A stretch of 64,000 bases of DNA from Prunella strophiata (Eukaryota > Chordata > Aves > Passeriformes > Prunellidae): NCBI GenBank assembly GCA_036583965.1, contig JAZBQD010000001.1:28740597-28804596 (forward strand), in the 5' to 3' direction. This document shows positions 11,504 to 22,479 of this stretch, in pieces. How positions within the stretch are numbered: the stretch's first letter is position 1; the number at the start of each line of letters is the position of its first letter. Below the pieces are notes generated by a model, which was not told where the DNA came from, made no database searches, and worked only from the letters and a program-made list of their open reading frames with translations. The position numbers were made by a program, and so were the translations under genes.

Positions 11504-13340
11504 AGTGCTGTAGTGTACCAGATCATCTGTGTTGAAGAAAAAGGTTAATTTTTTTCATAGTGTCATACTGGAAACTCAAGTTTAGCTGATTCTGAATAAT
11601 TGTCCTGAGAAGAAACCTCTACTTACAGTAACAAGTTGTAGCCCTTCAGTTTTACATTTGCCTATGGTAACACATGGTCCTGTGCCACTTATGCAGTGAT
11701 TGAGGTCACTGTATCAGTTAACTGATCTCTCCATTGTTTACCACATCCCAGGCACTCTGCAGATTTTATTATTCCTTATTACCTATGTTCCTCTTTCTGG
11801 CTACATCTTCATGCAAGAATACCAAAGTGAAACAAAGACAGGTTTGCTACAGCATCCATATATTAGGAATAATGAATTTTTATTTTCAGATTCAACTCAC
11901 TCCTAAACTGCTTTTGATACTGAAAAACACTTGTTACAACCAATTCAACTGTGGGGCTGATTCAGGGAATGGTAAAATTGTGACACTGAATTACTAAGCC
12001 ATCACTATGAGTAAGAGTCAACACTGTTCTAATATTTTTCCAAAATATAAAAGCATTTCTAATTTTGAATGTTTGGCTTTGACCCTATCTATATAATTGT
12101 TTAAATTGGTGTAATTATAATTCTACTTATGGTCCCTTTGCCTATAGGAATAGTGTATCATTACAAACAGGTAATATCACATCTTAAATGTTTATTTATA
12201 AAGAGTAATAGATCAAAATCCTAGAAAACCTCTGCAAAAAAGGTTTTGGAACAACAGCACTTCAAAATTATATTTGATGAAAAATTACAAATATTTTGTG
12301 TGCCAATGAAAATCACAAAACATTAAAAAAAAGCCAGTTGAAACACCCTAGCTTCTGTTTTATCAAACCGATAGAAGCTTAGAAATAAACTCAAATATTA
12401 TTTTCTGTACTTTTTTTTATTCATGTAATTTTGGAGAAGAGTTATCTAACTGGCTTTCATGATTGCCCAGTGATTGTTTGAATTTGTGATGCTAGTCATT
12501 TTGCTATTCTGGTACAGAAGTGTCTCTGAAATATTTTTTCTCGATCCCCATTTGCTTCTTACACTTTCAGTCACACTTTATGGGCTTGCTCTAAGGCCAC
12601 TGACTCATTTTTAAGGCCTACAAATCAATCCTGAACACCTTCTACCTGCATAAATATACATCATCACTCAAACTAATGGTTCCTAAATGCCAACATAAGT
12701 TGTTGTCACTGTTCTAATTTCTGTCTCACTATTAAATCAACCCAGCATTGATTTCCCTTTCAGCTTTGTATTTTCAGAGCTGTGGCTTAAGTCAAGATAG
12801 GAACTAAGGACTAGAAAAGAATAAGAACATCCATGTACAGCCATGCTTTTGGCTCATCATTACAGTGAGAGAGTTGTATCATGGTGGTGATTCCTTCTGG
12901 AGCCATTTATGAGAGTATTTATGTCTTTATCATTTTCTCACCTTTAACTAACACTGTTTCAGTCTGGAGAAGGTTACTCAAGAAAGAGAAATTAAACATA
13001 TAACAAATAGTAATTTGTTTTAGCAGTGATCATGTAGTTTTAGTTAATGGTGTACTTCTGGAAGGAAAACCAGCACAGCTGGCAGATAACCATGATGGGT
13101 CTATGGAAAATATTCCTCAATCAAAACTCTGCTAGTTCAGAGATATGTGCTTAAAGCACTTGGGGATGGTTAACCAACAGAGAAGAGAAATTCTGGGAGG
13201 CAGTGGTTTGTTATTTTGCAATCAAAGTTAAATCTTAATTTGTTACTTCTTTGGAGGAAAGTTGTAATTGTCAGGCACTAGATAAAATGAAAAACATAAT
13301 GGTACCCTGAGGAGTGCATTGGTCAGCTAACAGAATCTAA

Positions 13341-13359
13341 TTTTTTTTTTTTTTTTTTT
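13341..13359. repeat. T19 homopolymer
   Basis: Nineteen consecutive T between CTAA and AACAAG. No CR1, SINE or pseudogene body is recognised on either side. Confidence 0.95.
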
Positions 13360-14561
13360 AACAAGTTGCAGCCACTGTCCTCTTTTATCTAGAAGTGGAG
13401 CAATACTATTGATCATTTATAGTATGGTCACTTGTCTTGCGTTCACTCTGCTAGGCATTGTTCTTCTTCATAGTCACAACAGTGCCTGGTCCCACAGGGA
13501 TGGGAAAACTAGAAAGTGAGTTTTCTCAACTACTATTTAATAGCTAATATTAATAGTGGAGAGACAACTACTTTATACAAAATAAATGAAGAATATAAAA
13601 GTTGGAAACTTTCCTAAAATATATCAGGTTTTTTATGACAGACTCTGGTCTCTCTTATGGCATCATGCATACAATATCCACTAGTAATACTTTTATACTT
13701 TGTGAAGCTCTGCATCACAGCACCTTTAGGCCAAATGATGGACTACTTCTAAACACTTTTGGTCCAGAAGCTGCTCTTTCATACTGCTTCATGTATTAAA
13801 TCCTACACAGTTCAATTCTGCTAAATTATAAAAATATTATAAGTCAAAATATAACCCTGTGCATTGTTCAGTGAGGACTGAACTGTCCCATCTGCTATTG
13901 TCTTCTGCAGTACCACATACTCAGGACAGAAATACAACAGAGAGATTGTGTGCAGACCTCCCCAGTCTAGCTGCAGTGTGCACTATGCTCAGGAATTTCA
14001 ATCACAAAGAGGATCCTTTTTTACAAGAAGGCAGTAATGTGCCCCTAGAATCCATTGGTATCATGTAAAACAGAACTGTGTTTGTTCTGCCTAATGGACT
14101 TTGCATGGGGCATCTTTCTAGCACAGTCAGAAATATATTCTTTGGCTGTACCAGTTTGCCCTGAGGCACTGCACTACCCCACACATTCTCCCCAGGGAAT
14201 TCAGGCTTTTGGAAATCCTAGCCAGGTCCTCTTTGGTAAATGTGTGTGTCCCCAGACCTTCAGTGCAGCATGTTGCTATTGGCTACATGTCATAACTGTA
14301 AAACATAGGTTGAAAACAGCATGGGAGTTTTGTCTCATTTCATTAATATAAAGAGAAACTGGACTGTGTGCCTGTAGTTCATTGAAATCAACCATATTGC
14401 TTATTTCATGGAGGAAGGGGATTGTTTAATGAGAAGTACATTCTCACTTCAATTACATTGTAGCAACTAAAATAGCAATCTCTAAAGTGAGCAAAAGTAT
14501 ATGGCTTTTAGCAACTGACACTAAATTAATGGAAAAATTCCTGGAGAACTTGATTCCACAG

Positions 14562-14584
14562 GAGCTTGCTGAGTCAGCAAGCTC
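14562..14584. promoter_or_regulatory. Perfect T-MARE (Maf/NF-E2/AP-1) inside a 23-bp palindrome
   Basis: TGCTGAGTCAGCA at 14567-14579 is an exact 13-of-13 match to the palindromic TRE-type Maf recognition element, TGCTGA(C/G)TCAGCA. The symmetry continues outward to GAGCT...AGCTC, giving 11-bp perfect arms around one central G. Maf homodimers and small-Maf heterodimers with NF-E2 p45, Nrf or Bach proteins bind this element. AP-1 binds the inner TGAGTCA. Under a uniform-base model about 0.002 such exact sites are expected in 64 kb. Function is inference, since no gene is visible nearby. Confidence 0.6.
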
Positions 14585-14946
14585 TCCCAGCTTTCTTTCC
14601 TTTGTTTGGTGGTTATAGTACTCAACTGTACAGTAATGTACTCTCTAAATCATGTATTTTAAAAATATATCTTTTTCTTCTGTAGCTCATCATTAGTTTT
14701 ACTAGTTTCAAAATGTGGGAGTTAGATTTTTTTTTTTTCTTTCAGTAAGCACAGATGTTGTGCATATTGACCTTAAATTCAGTTCTGCTTACTGTCTACA
14801 GGCACAACAACAGAACATACAAGCTTACATGGTCAGAGTCAGGCTGCCTGTGAACTCACTGAATCCCAGCCAGTTTCCTGCACAACATGCTTTTCAGATA
14901 TTTTTGTTTGCATTTGTACTTCTTGTAATGTGTAACACATTAATTT

Positions 14947-15020
14947 GGAAGTGAGAGAATGGCTTGTGGTTTAAGATCTGGACTAAGATTCAAAAACATG
15001 CAGGTTGGATGCTGACTAGT
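14947..15020 (+). mobile_element. MIR-like tRNA-derived SINE fragment
   Basis: TGGCTTGTGGTTTA (14960-14973) resembles a tRNA A box, and GGTTGGATGCT (15003-15013) stands at tRNA-like distance where a B box would be. The intervening wording (ATCTGGACTAAGATTCAAAA) follows the '...gactgggattcaa...' order of MIR/CORE-type SINE heads. The reverse complement of 59300-59437 shares the CTTGTGGTTAAG block, which strengthens both calls. The body beyond 15020 is too decayed to follow. Confidence 0.5.
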
Positions 15021-16141
15021 TATATACACTTGTATTAGAGATAATTAGCAATGCTATATGCCCATCTTACCCACTAGAGTCAGCTCTTTTGCCAATTTTT
15101 TTTTTTTTTCTGTCATTTTGTATAGCTCCTACTGCAATAGGCTCAGGATCTCTGCTTAGTAGTAAATGATAAATAATTTTTTGACAAGGTTGAAAAACAT
15201 TTAATCACTGCTGGTCTGCACTGGTCTGGGGATCAATGTGTCAAGTCAGCACAGCTGACATACCACAGGTTTACAGAGTACTATTTACAAAAGACATGAG
15301 AAACCAAAGAAGAATTCAAATATGGTTCAAAACCAAGGGGAACCTGGTTTAGCCTCCTGGATGTGCCAAGCAGGGCTGGGAAGCAAATGAGAACAGTGTT
15401 TCATGAGATTTTCCTACTTCTGGTCAGGCCAGAAATTTTGCAAGAGCAGCTTTTCTCATGATATTTTGGCACTTTTGCTTCTGGTCTTGCCTGAAGCCTG
15501 GAAGCAGAGCCATGTGAAAATACTGAGAGAAAAAAACAACTTTTCTCAGTGCATTTGATCTTCAGTTACAGCCTGAAAGATTCATGTTCTCATGCTTTAC
15601 CTATGTCCAGCTGTTACTTTCAGGTTTAAATGTTTTTTAACTCATGCCTCCTTTTGCTGCTGTAAACTTCCAGCCTCACATACAGCTTAATCCTTTGTCA
15701 CCAGAAGAAACTGAAAGCATAAAATGAAGTCTCATTCTTAAAAGAGATGACTTTGAATGAAGGAGAAGAAGGTGCTATCCTTGAAGCCAGCCTTCAAACT
15801 ACCTTAACACCACTGTCTACCCCAGAGCTTCCCCACTTGATGTCAGAACATTGTGGCTCACTTGAGAGGGGACTTGATGTAGCCACTGTAGTCATTGACA
15901 AGGCTACAAGAGCTCACAGAATGTTACTCCACATACCCTCAGCCCAAAAGCAATCCTGCATTGTTTTCCAGTCCTCAGTCTATGTCATCATCTAAAGGAC
16001 AAACTCACTGGGGCAGAGACTGACCCTATCCATGGGTTTCTATCAGGTCTGCTGGGACAGACAACTTCCCACAAATAGCAAATGACACTGTTAATACCAG
16101 CCCTTTCTTCTTTGGAGCATTTATCCTCCATGTAAAGCAGT

Positions 16142-16200
16142 GAATCATAGAATATGCAAGGGTTAATAGAAAGGATCTCTCCAGCCCTCTTACTAGGAAG
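16142..16200 (-). mobile_element. Possible CR1 3'-terminal fragment, reverse orientation
   Basis: GAATCATAGAATATGCAAGG followed by a GGATCTCTCCAGCCC block is what the antisense of a CR1 terminus looks like (repeated ATTCTATGATT-like ends, then the GGAAGGGACCT...GATC region). Only about 60 bp can be followed and several positions differ. Confidence 0.42.
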
Positions 16201-18445
16201 ATTTTCTTCTACTCAGATGAACTGAGGGTCTCTGCAGCCTTCCTTTGACAAAGGAGATGATCTTGACTATGGATAGCAATCAGAAAAAAAGTTAAACTCA
16301 CACTTGCCCCTCCCCCAATTTTTCAGATGACACTATTCCAATGAATTTCTTAGCTAACCTGTTTCTGGCTATTTGCAGCATTACTCTAAACACAGGGTCA
16401 CTTGGGCCAGCATTCCTGCCTGGTTTCTCTCTCACCCTGTTTATCTGCAAACACTTTTTCAATGCAACCACCCTGCCAAAACCAAAAGCAGAAATTTAGG
16501 GGATTTGTAGTAAGACACCTTGTGGTTTTTTTTTCTAGAGTGGGGAATAGGAGGTGGATGAACTGAGCATTTCAGTCTTTCTTCAGTGTGGCTCAGAGCA
16601 TTGTCCTCACCTAATCAATCTCCCACCAGATGTCTATGTGTATTAGGACCTATTGCATGTGCTCTTGAACTGGGTTCTGGGGACAGGTGATAACCATACT
16701 CTGGAAATTTCAACCCACTGAAATTTCACTGTAGGCTGCAGTTTATTTCTTGATTCAACTACAGCTGTTTCTCAGATGATAAAAATAGGCTCCTGTGCTA
16801 GTGCTATCGCTGCCTATTTTGATTAAAACAAGATGTGCAACAAGATCCTGTTCTGATCCATATGATCCAGAATAAGGGAAGGGTGAAACTAAGTTTTCTT
16901 TCTAGCAAAGTTTTGGGGAAAGAGAGAGGAAAATGAACAAGCAAGAAACAGACAATTAATTCCTGTTTAGGTCTTTTTAGAGCCTTTCCTAGAGTTTGCA
17001 AATTGCACTGGATAAGAACACGACACTGCAGCTTTCTCAGCACCTCAGTTTGTTGCACACATATTAGTGGAAGAAAGGTACTTGCCATGACTAAACCACT
17101 ACCCCAGGTGAAGTCAGCAGTTGATCCTTGCTTGTTCCTGTGACAAGCACAAAATAGGACTGCACAGTTCTTGATCTCTGTCAGCATGCCAAAGGAGGAA
17201 TTAAGGACTGGAATCAGGTCTGGGCAGCAGTTACCAGAAAAGTGATCTGTGTTGGGCTTCAGGTGCACTCACCAAAGCAGTCCCTTTAACTGACTGCTGT
17301 TGGTGGTGTTCTCAAAGGCTATGCTTGTCTCAAATTATTGCATCAAGCAAGAGCAAAAGGAATTCCACACATTCAGAGCCAGGTTCATAATGGACAGAAC
17401 TGGAAATAGGATGGAGAGAAATTCCATAGTTTGGTACTGTACTGTAACAAGTGTGTTAAGTCTGGACAGATGGTGATGAACCCACTCTGAAGGGCACATA
17501 ACATCATCTACCTCAGAGCAGAGACAAATCCTCTTCATAATGCCCTCTTAGTTCAGTACTGTTGAATTTTCTTTACACAAAAAGTATCCTTACAAACCTT
17601 TTTATACTTGTTTTAGAAACCTTGCATTATTAACACCTTTAAAAGAAGATGTTGAAATTAAGATTTCAGATGACTTCTAGTTCCACTAGCAACACTATTC
17701 TTGATCTCAAATATCTCTAGCTAGTACAGTTGTTACTCCTTTTAGAGGTCATTGGAGTGGTCTTTGATCTAGATATATCCAATGCACTTCAGGAGGCCTA
17801 GAATGTTTTCAATAGGAATCCAAACCTGGGAAAGTTTATCTGAAAGTCTGAGAATTCTGTCTTTATCAAAGAGGATTAGAAAAGAGAAATGATGTAGCCC
17901 AGATCAAAGTGAAAAATATCAGGTTAACTACTAGCCTTGAATGGGCTTAACCAAAGGTTTCTTGGATCCTTACTCTAGAAAAGAAAATGGCTTGGATTGT
18001 GTGGAAAGGAATTATACTAAATACCCAGAGCCCCTTGATAGGGTACTACCCTAGATAGAAAAAGAAAATCAGAGAAAAAACCACACAACTCCCACCACCC
18101 CAGAGTGTTGCTTCTCTGTCCTACACATCTTTGTAATTGGAGATCTTTGATCATGGAACACCTGTTGTCCCTTAGAATCAAACATGCAATATTGAAAAGA
18201 GCTGAACACTTTATTAAATTATTTACTTATGGTCTTTGGGAAAGCGTTTCATAGTTCAGCTGCCTGGATTGTTTCTGCCATCATCTGGCATAGCTTTATC
18301 TCACAGCAAAAGGTGCTAAATCATCAAGTGTGTTCAGGCACATCTGTGATGTCATACCATATGCAGTAACAATGTATTTATTATGTGATGTGGTGTGCAT
18401 CTGTCCTCTAGGTCATTCCTATCATTGTCTTCATCAGCAACACAC

Positions 18446-18466
18446 TTTTTTTTTTTTTTTTTTTTT
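18446..18466. repeat. T21 homopolymer
   Basis: Twenty-one T between CACAC and CCTTTC. No flanking direct repeat of useful length and no recognisable insert body is visible. Confidence 0.95.
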
Positions 18467-18601
18467 CCTTTCTATGTGCAATGTTTTGTTTTACTTTGAG
18501 AGCACAGACAGCTTTGGCAAGGACTCAGCTTTAAAAGTTAGCAGTTGCATGGACCTAACTGGACAAGTGAGCAGATCAAAACCAGGAGATAACAGAGAAT
18601 T

Positions 18602-18633
18602 TATCTCCCTATATTTATATTTATAGGGAGATA
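18602..18633. repeat. Perfect 12-bp inverted repeat with an 8-nt loop
   Basis: TATCTCCCTATA (18602-18613) is followed after eight A/T bases by its exact reverse complement TATAGGGAGATA (18622-18633). The hairpin is too short for a microRNA precursor and has no U tract placed like a terminator. It could be a miniature foldback remnant or chance; by simple counting fewer than 0.1 such perfect stems with loops up to 20 are expected in 64 kb. Confidence 0.8.
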
Positions 18634-18639
18634 TGTTTA

Positions 18640-21600
18640 TGGAAACCTATGGGAAAGGCCAGCTTCCTTTTCAGAGAAGACAGTGGTTGTGCATGCACTT
18701 TACAGCTTTGGAAAATTTTCCTTTTACCATTTTACCATATTCTGAGTGAAAATTAATTGCAAATAAATTCTTGCTACTCCTGTCGGCTCTAATACTCTAT
18801 TAAGCTTCAGTTTAATACTTCGTTGCTTCAAAATTTTTGGGACAAATTATCTCCTGGCTTAACTCCACCAACTCTGGTGAAGCTACATTAGAATGGATTT
18901 GGCCCTACATTTTTTTTTTCCCCAGTGCTGCTTTTGCTTGACTCTGTACATGACCAGAATATAAAGACAGCAAGCTTACATTAGAAACAAATCACTAGAG
19001 AAACCCAGGAATCTTTCTAAGCTATCAAATGTCTTTTCATGGGGTATAAATGACTGCACAGTTCATTTCCTCCCTTTTCAATATCTTCTGGCAGGAGGAC
19101 AGTGCTAACTGTCATGTAAACATCAAGTTTTACAAAAGAATTCTCAAAAATAAGTAAAATACTGGTTTACATTGCTTAGTTCACTTTTCCCACTGTTTAT
19201 ACACAAACCTGAAATTCTCATTACAGAATTACAAACAACCCCCAACAACATTAATTTCAGAGGAACATAATCTGTTTCAACATATTCATGGTTCAGCTGG
19301 TGCAACAGCCTCCTGGATTTACTGCTGGTCTGCTGTGCAGCAGACCCCTAGAAATTCTGCCAGAGAACACCTCAGTCAGCTAGATTAGCACAGTCTTTCC
19401 CTAAAGCAGTGCTTTCCCACTCTTGATGTCCCATTTTACGTGACTCAGCAATGGAGTTTCACACTGCAGACAGTTCCACATTCTAATTGATGGTTTGCTT
19501 TTTTGTTGCTATTTCTTTTCAGGGTTGAAAAAGAGCTGCTTTTGTAGCCTTAAGGCATGTGGCAGGAGGAGATGGAAACATTTCTTTCATAACATCTTTC
19601 TGATTATAGAGCCCTTTGATCCTAGAAGATTTACATTCAACTGAAACAAAAACTGAGACGAAACAACCATTTGTAATCACTGGTCACTAGTACAATTTGG
19701 AGTATCTTATCAGGCAGGCTAATAACAAATTGGCATAACCCCACGGATACACATACAGGAATATCTGTCTACCATATTATTAAAAAAAAAACCACAGTGC
19801 AAGAGAAGAAACTTTCCAAGTTTTGGCTAAATCTATTTGAAAGAGAGTGTTATCCTGTCAGTACAGAAGGATCTAAAGATAGTGACATCAAAGCACCAGG
19901 AGAGCAATGCTCTTCCTCATGTAGTGCACTGTGTCAGCAAATTCTTTGCTGAAGATGACACTGTGGCAAAGTGGTGGCTTAAATTTAGACACTTGCTAAA
20001 TTGAGAGCTTTTGAAAAACTGCATAGGCACCTAAGAATCCATGAGTGTACCTATCTGAAATGCTGTAGGTAGTGTTAAAGTAATGGTGTTCTCTGCAGTC
20101 TGAATTCAAACAGCTGAAAGAGTGGCCTGCCTGCAATTTCCTAACCTGACAGCTATACCTTACTGTTAGGAATTTTCTTCTTAGACATTTAAACTGAATT
20201 CTCATTTCTAATACTAGGAAGAAGATGAGTAGCAACACCTCCTACCACTTACTTTATAACAGCCTGACAATCTTCACTTGAAACTGCTCACAGTTAATTC
20301 TTTACTCCCTTGGAATTGTGTTTGATGTATCCACAGAAGTGTCATTTTGCTTCTGAAATCTATAGGACATTTACTTATTTACTAGCAAAACATCATCTAG
20401 ATTGGGATTTTGCCACCAAATCTTACTGCAGTTTTATGAAGCTGAGTACTTGATACATTAAGGCTCCTCTAGAAAACCTGATACGTTTGACTTTTTCCTT
20501 ATGGATTATTTTCCTAAGTTTTATTTGTTACTTTATAAAAATAACTTTCTGCTTACATCTTAATCTATGCTTACACAAACATAAGTCACCTCAGCAAACT
20601 AGAATTCCCACGATCTGAAATCCTCATCTCCAACATTTTGGAAATTTGGTCAGAATTTTAAAACTTCCTCATCCAGTCCAGCATTGTGCTTAGATGACTT
20701 TGGGAAGATACTGCTTGTTTAAAATGTCAGCTGCCAAATTTCCAAATCAGTCACCAATAATTTATATTTCTAGCTGCAAAAGCACCTTTTCCCCCGCAAC
20801 ACTTGATTGCTGAAGCACTTTTTAGCATTTGCTGGATTCTTAGCTCAAAAGACAAAAACAAAACCTAATTTTTACTGACACTTGTGGAGTTTTCCCACCC
20901 TGCCAGGGAAACCTAAACACAAGCAGACTGGAGCAGAACAGGAACAAAGAAGCCATGCTGGAGGAACTTGTTCTAAAAGCACAGCTGAGTATTCTGAGTT
21001 CCCAATGCACCGGAGATGCAAACAATAATGTAAAGTGAGGATGGAAGCTCTTGCTGTGAAACCTCTTGTTCTCCTGCATCTCTAAGAAATTGTCCAGCCC
21101 AGAAGAATTTATATGAAGATGGGTGTGAGGTTGCCCAGCTCCGAGGTACAGCTAGCTCATGCAATTCTGCATAAAGCCCTTTGTGTTCACGAGGGGCCAG
21201 TCTCTTGCTCAGGGAGCCATGTCTTTTTGTTTACCCACTGGGGTGCTGCCTGCTGCTCCTTATTAGGGCCCCTGCCTCTACAGGCATTTCTTGGTACAGT
21301 CAGTGCAAGCATTTTTTAACTATTACTTACAAAATGGCAGTGGCTTCCCCAAGGCCATATCTTTGTTTCTTTGTACAATGCTGTGATTGTGTAAATTGTC
21401 TTGCGTAAGCACATCAGCCCACTCTGGAATTAATTTTTTCCCCCCTTATGGCCTTTCATTGTTGTTCTTTTATGGTGGGATTTGTTCTTTTGCCATCGTG
21501 TCACAAATCCATTCCTGTGGCTATGTCACTTTTAAGAAACAGCATGGCTAAGTCTGGCCTTTCAATTTGCAGAGGTCTGGGGAGCAGCTACTTCTGCTGA

Positions 21601-22100
21601 GAGCACTGTTGTCAGCAAACTGAACGGGCTCTCTAAGCACTGCCACACAAAACTGCAGAGTCCCCAGAACTGTGGAGCCCAAAGCAGCCACTTGTGTTCT
21701 TATATCATAATCCTTTCCTGCATATAGCTCAACAGACTGTCTTCTAAATCTAGTGGTGTGACTTGTGACATCAAAGCTGGGAATATGAGAGAGCATCCTC
21801 TCATAGGGCATGATCAGACAAACAAGTCCTTGGATCTTGAATGTGGACATTGCAAGCCTCAGCATCGTGTAGAGATATTTTTTCTTTCATTTGTATAAAG
21901 AGCAAACCACAAGTGAGAACCAGAGTCTGTGAGAAACTTGCAGTTTCAAGATGGCACAGCATTTTGGAGCATGTTTGTCTCCACCCACCTCCACCTTAGC
22001 TGTAGTCCTGCTTCAAGGTGAGTTTTAGTAGTGTACAAGATCCCTCCCTGGGTCATGGATCTGACCACTGTTTCCTCAGCTGCTAATATTCATCTGGCAA
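18640..22100. other. Noncoding stretch, no gene recognised
   Basis: Open frames include a 105-codon minus-strand frame at 21548-21865 with fairly balanced amino-acid composition, but no domain or splice context identifies it. An 8-bp-arm dyad, GGTCTGCT/AGCAGACC, lies at 19327-19346. A possible ancient repeat lies at 18857-18908. No RNA gene is supported. Confidence 0.6.
18857..18908. repeat. Possible ancient amniote repeat remnant
   Basis: AACTCCACCAACTCTGGTGA followed by AGCTACATTAGAATGGATTT and GGCCCTA resembles old amniote repeat wording of the type 'actccattgacttcagtggagttacacc...gaatttggccc'. No family name is claimed. The fragment at 1838-1893 may be the same kind of element in the other orientation. 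Confidence 0.3.
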
Positions 22101-22102
22101 GT

Positions 22103-22110
22103 TATAAAAG
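22103..22110 (+). promoter_or_regulatory. TATA-box-like element
   Basis: TATAAAAG is an exact TATA-box consensus. About 50 bases downstream an acceptor-like CCTTTTTCTTTTGCTACAG (22141-22159) is followed by two overlapping open frames. TATA-like 8-mers occur often in AT-rich DNA, so promoter function is speculative. Confidence 0.2.
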
Positions 22111-22159
22111 GGTAACAGGAAAGCACATGTAGAGGCTTCCCCTTTTTCTTTTGCTACAG

Positions 22160-22440
22160 AAGAGGTCTGGCTGACCAGCAGGCTTTGCTGGCTCAGTGTG
22201 TGCAAGAGGCCATCAGATGTCCATAGTGGGAGGACACTTGCTACAGGAGAGACCCTCAGGGTTTATTACAGGCCATGTACTGCAGAAACCACCCCAGCTG
22301 ACCCTGATAGCATTGCACAGATTGTCAGCTATGCAGAAACCCCATTTGGAGCTCAGGAATGCAATAGTCAGTTTGAGATTAGGCAGGAAAGAGTTAACTA
22401 TCAGGCTTTCTTGGAAGAAAGGAAAATTGCACTTAATTAG
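22160..22440 (+). other. Unassigned open frame behind an acceptor-like sequence
   Basis: After a strong polypyrimidine tract ending ACAG (22141-22159), one frame stays open to a TAG at 22438-22440. The frame has been open since a TAA at 22105, 111 codons in all. A second frame is also open from 22196 to 22477, with an ATG at 22217. The first frame lacks an ATG before its GTG at 22198, so as a gene it would have to be a downstream exon. Composition is more charged and balanced than most chance frames here (a run near the C-terminus reads QFEIRQERVNYQAFLEERK), but I recognise no family. It could be a terminal exon, a noncoding RNA exon or chance. Confidence 0.15.
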
Positions 22441-22479
22441 CTTGTGCCACCTAGAAGGATTGAGACTGTGTTTTTAGCC

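Larger units (their letters stand above)
9935..14560. other. AT-rich noncoding stretch, no gene recognised
   Basis: Open frames reach 127 codons (9901-10284, starting in the CR1) and 117 codons (10956-11309, minus, overlapping a plus-strand 105-codon frame); none is recognisable. The stretch includes an A-rich tract at 11424-11503, a T19 run at 13341-13359 and a nested TTGCATG/CATGCAA dyad near 10175-10198. No exon or RNA gene is supported. Confidence 0.65.
14585..18600. other. Noncoding stretch, no gene recognised
   Basis: The largest open frame is 154 codons on the minus strand (16804-17268). It is rich in Cys, Phe and Leu with no domain I recognise. The 79-codon plus-strand frame 14715-14954 begins in a T12 run that ends TTTCAG (acceptor-like) but runs into the SINE at 14947. 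T14 at 15096-15109 and T21 at 18446-18466 are the homopolymers. Confidence 0.65.

Noticed and set aside
14715..14954. 79-codon frame after a T12 tract ending TTTCAG, suggesting an exon
   Set aside because: It has no recognisable product, its 3' end runs into an old SINE, and pyrimidine tracts ending in CAG are common in this T-rich sequence.
16002..16066. Resemblance to the 3' end of old amniote LINE elements (ACTCACTGGGGCAGAGACTG block)
   Set aside because: The match is limited to one short phrase and the expected downstream wording is missing.
16804..17268. 154-codon minus-strand frame
   Set aside because: Cys/Phe/Leu-rich composition, no domain, no promoter or splice context; consistent with a chance frame.
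19327..19346. 8-bp-arm hairpin GGTCTGCT/AGCAGACC
   Set aside because: Arms of 8 bp are expected several times in a window of this size.
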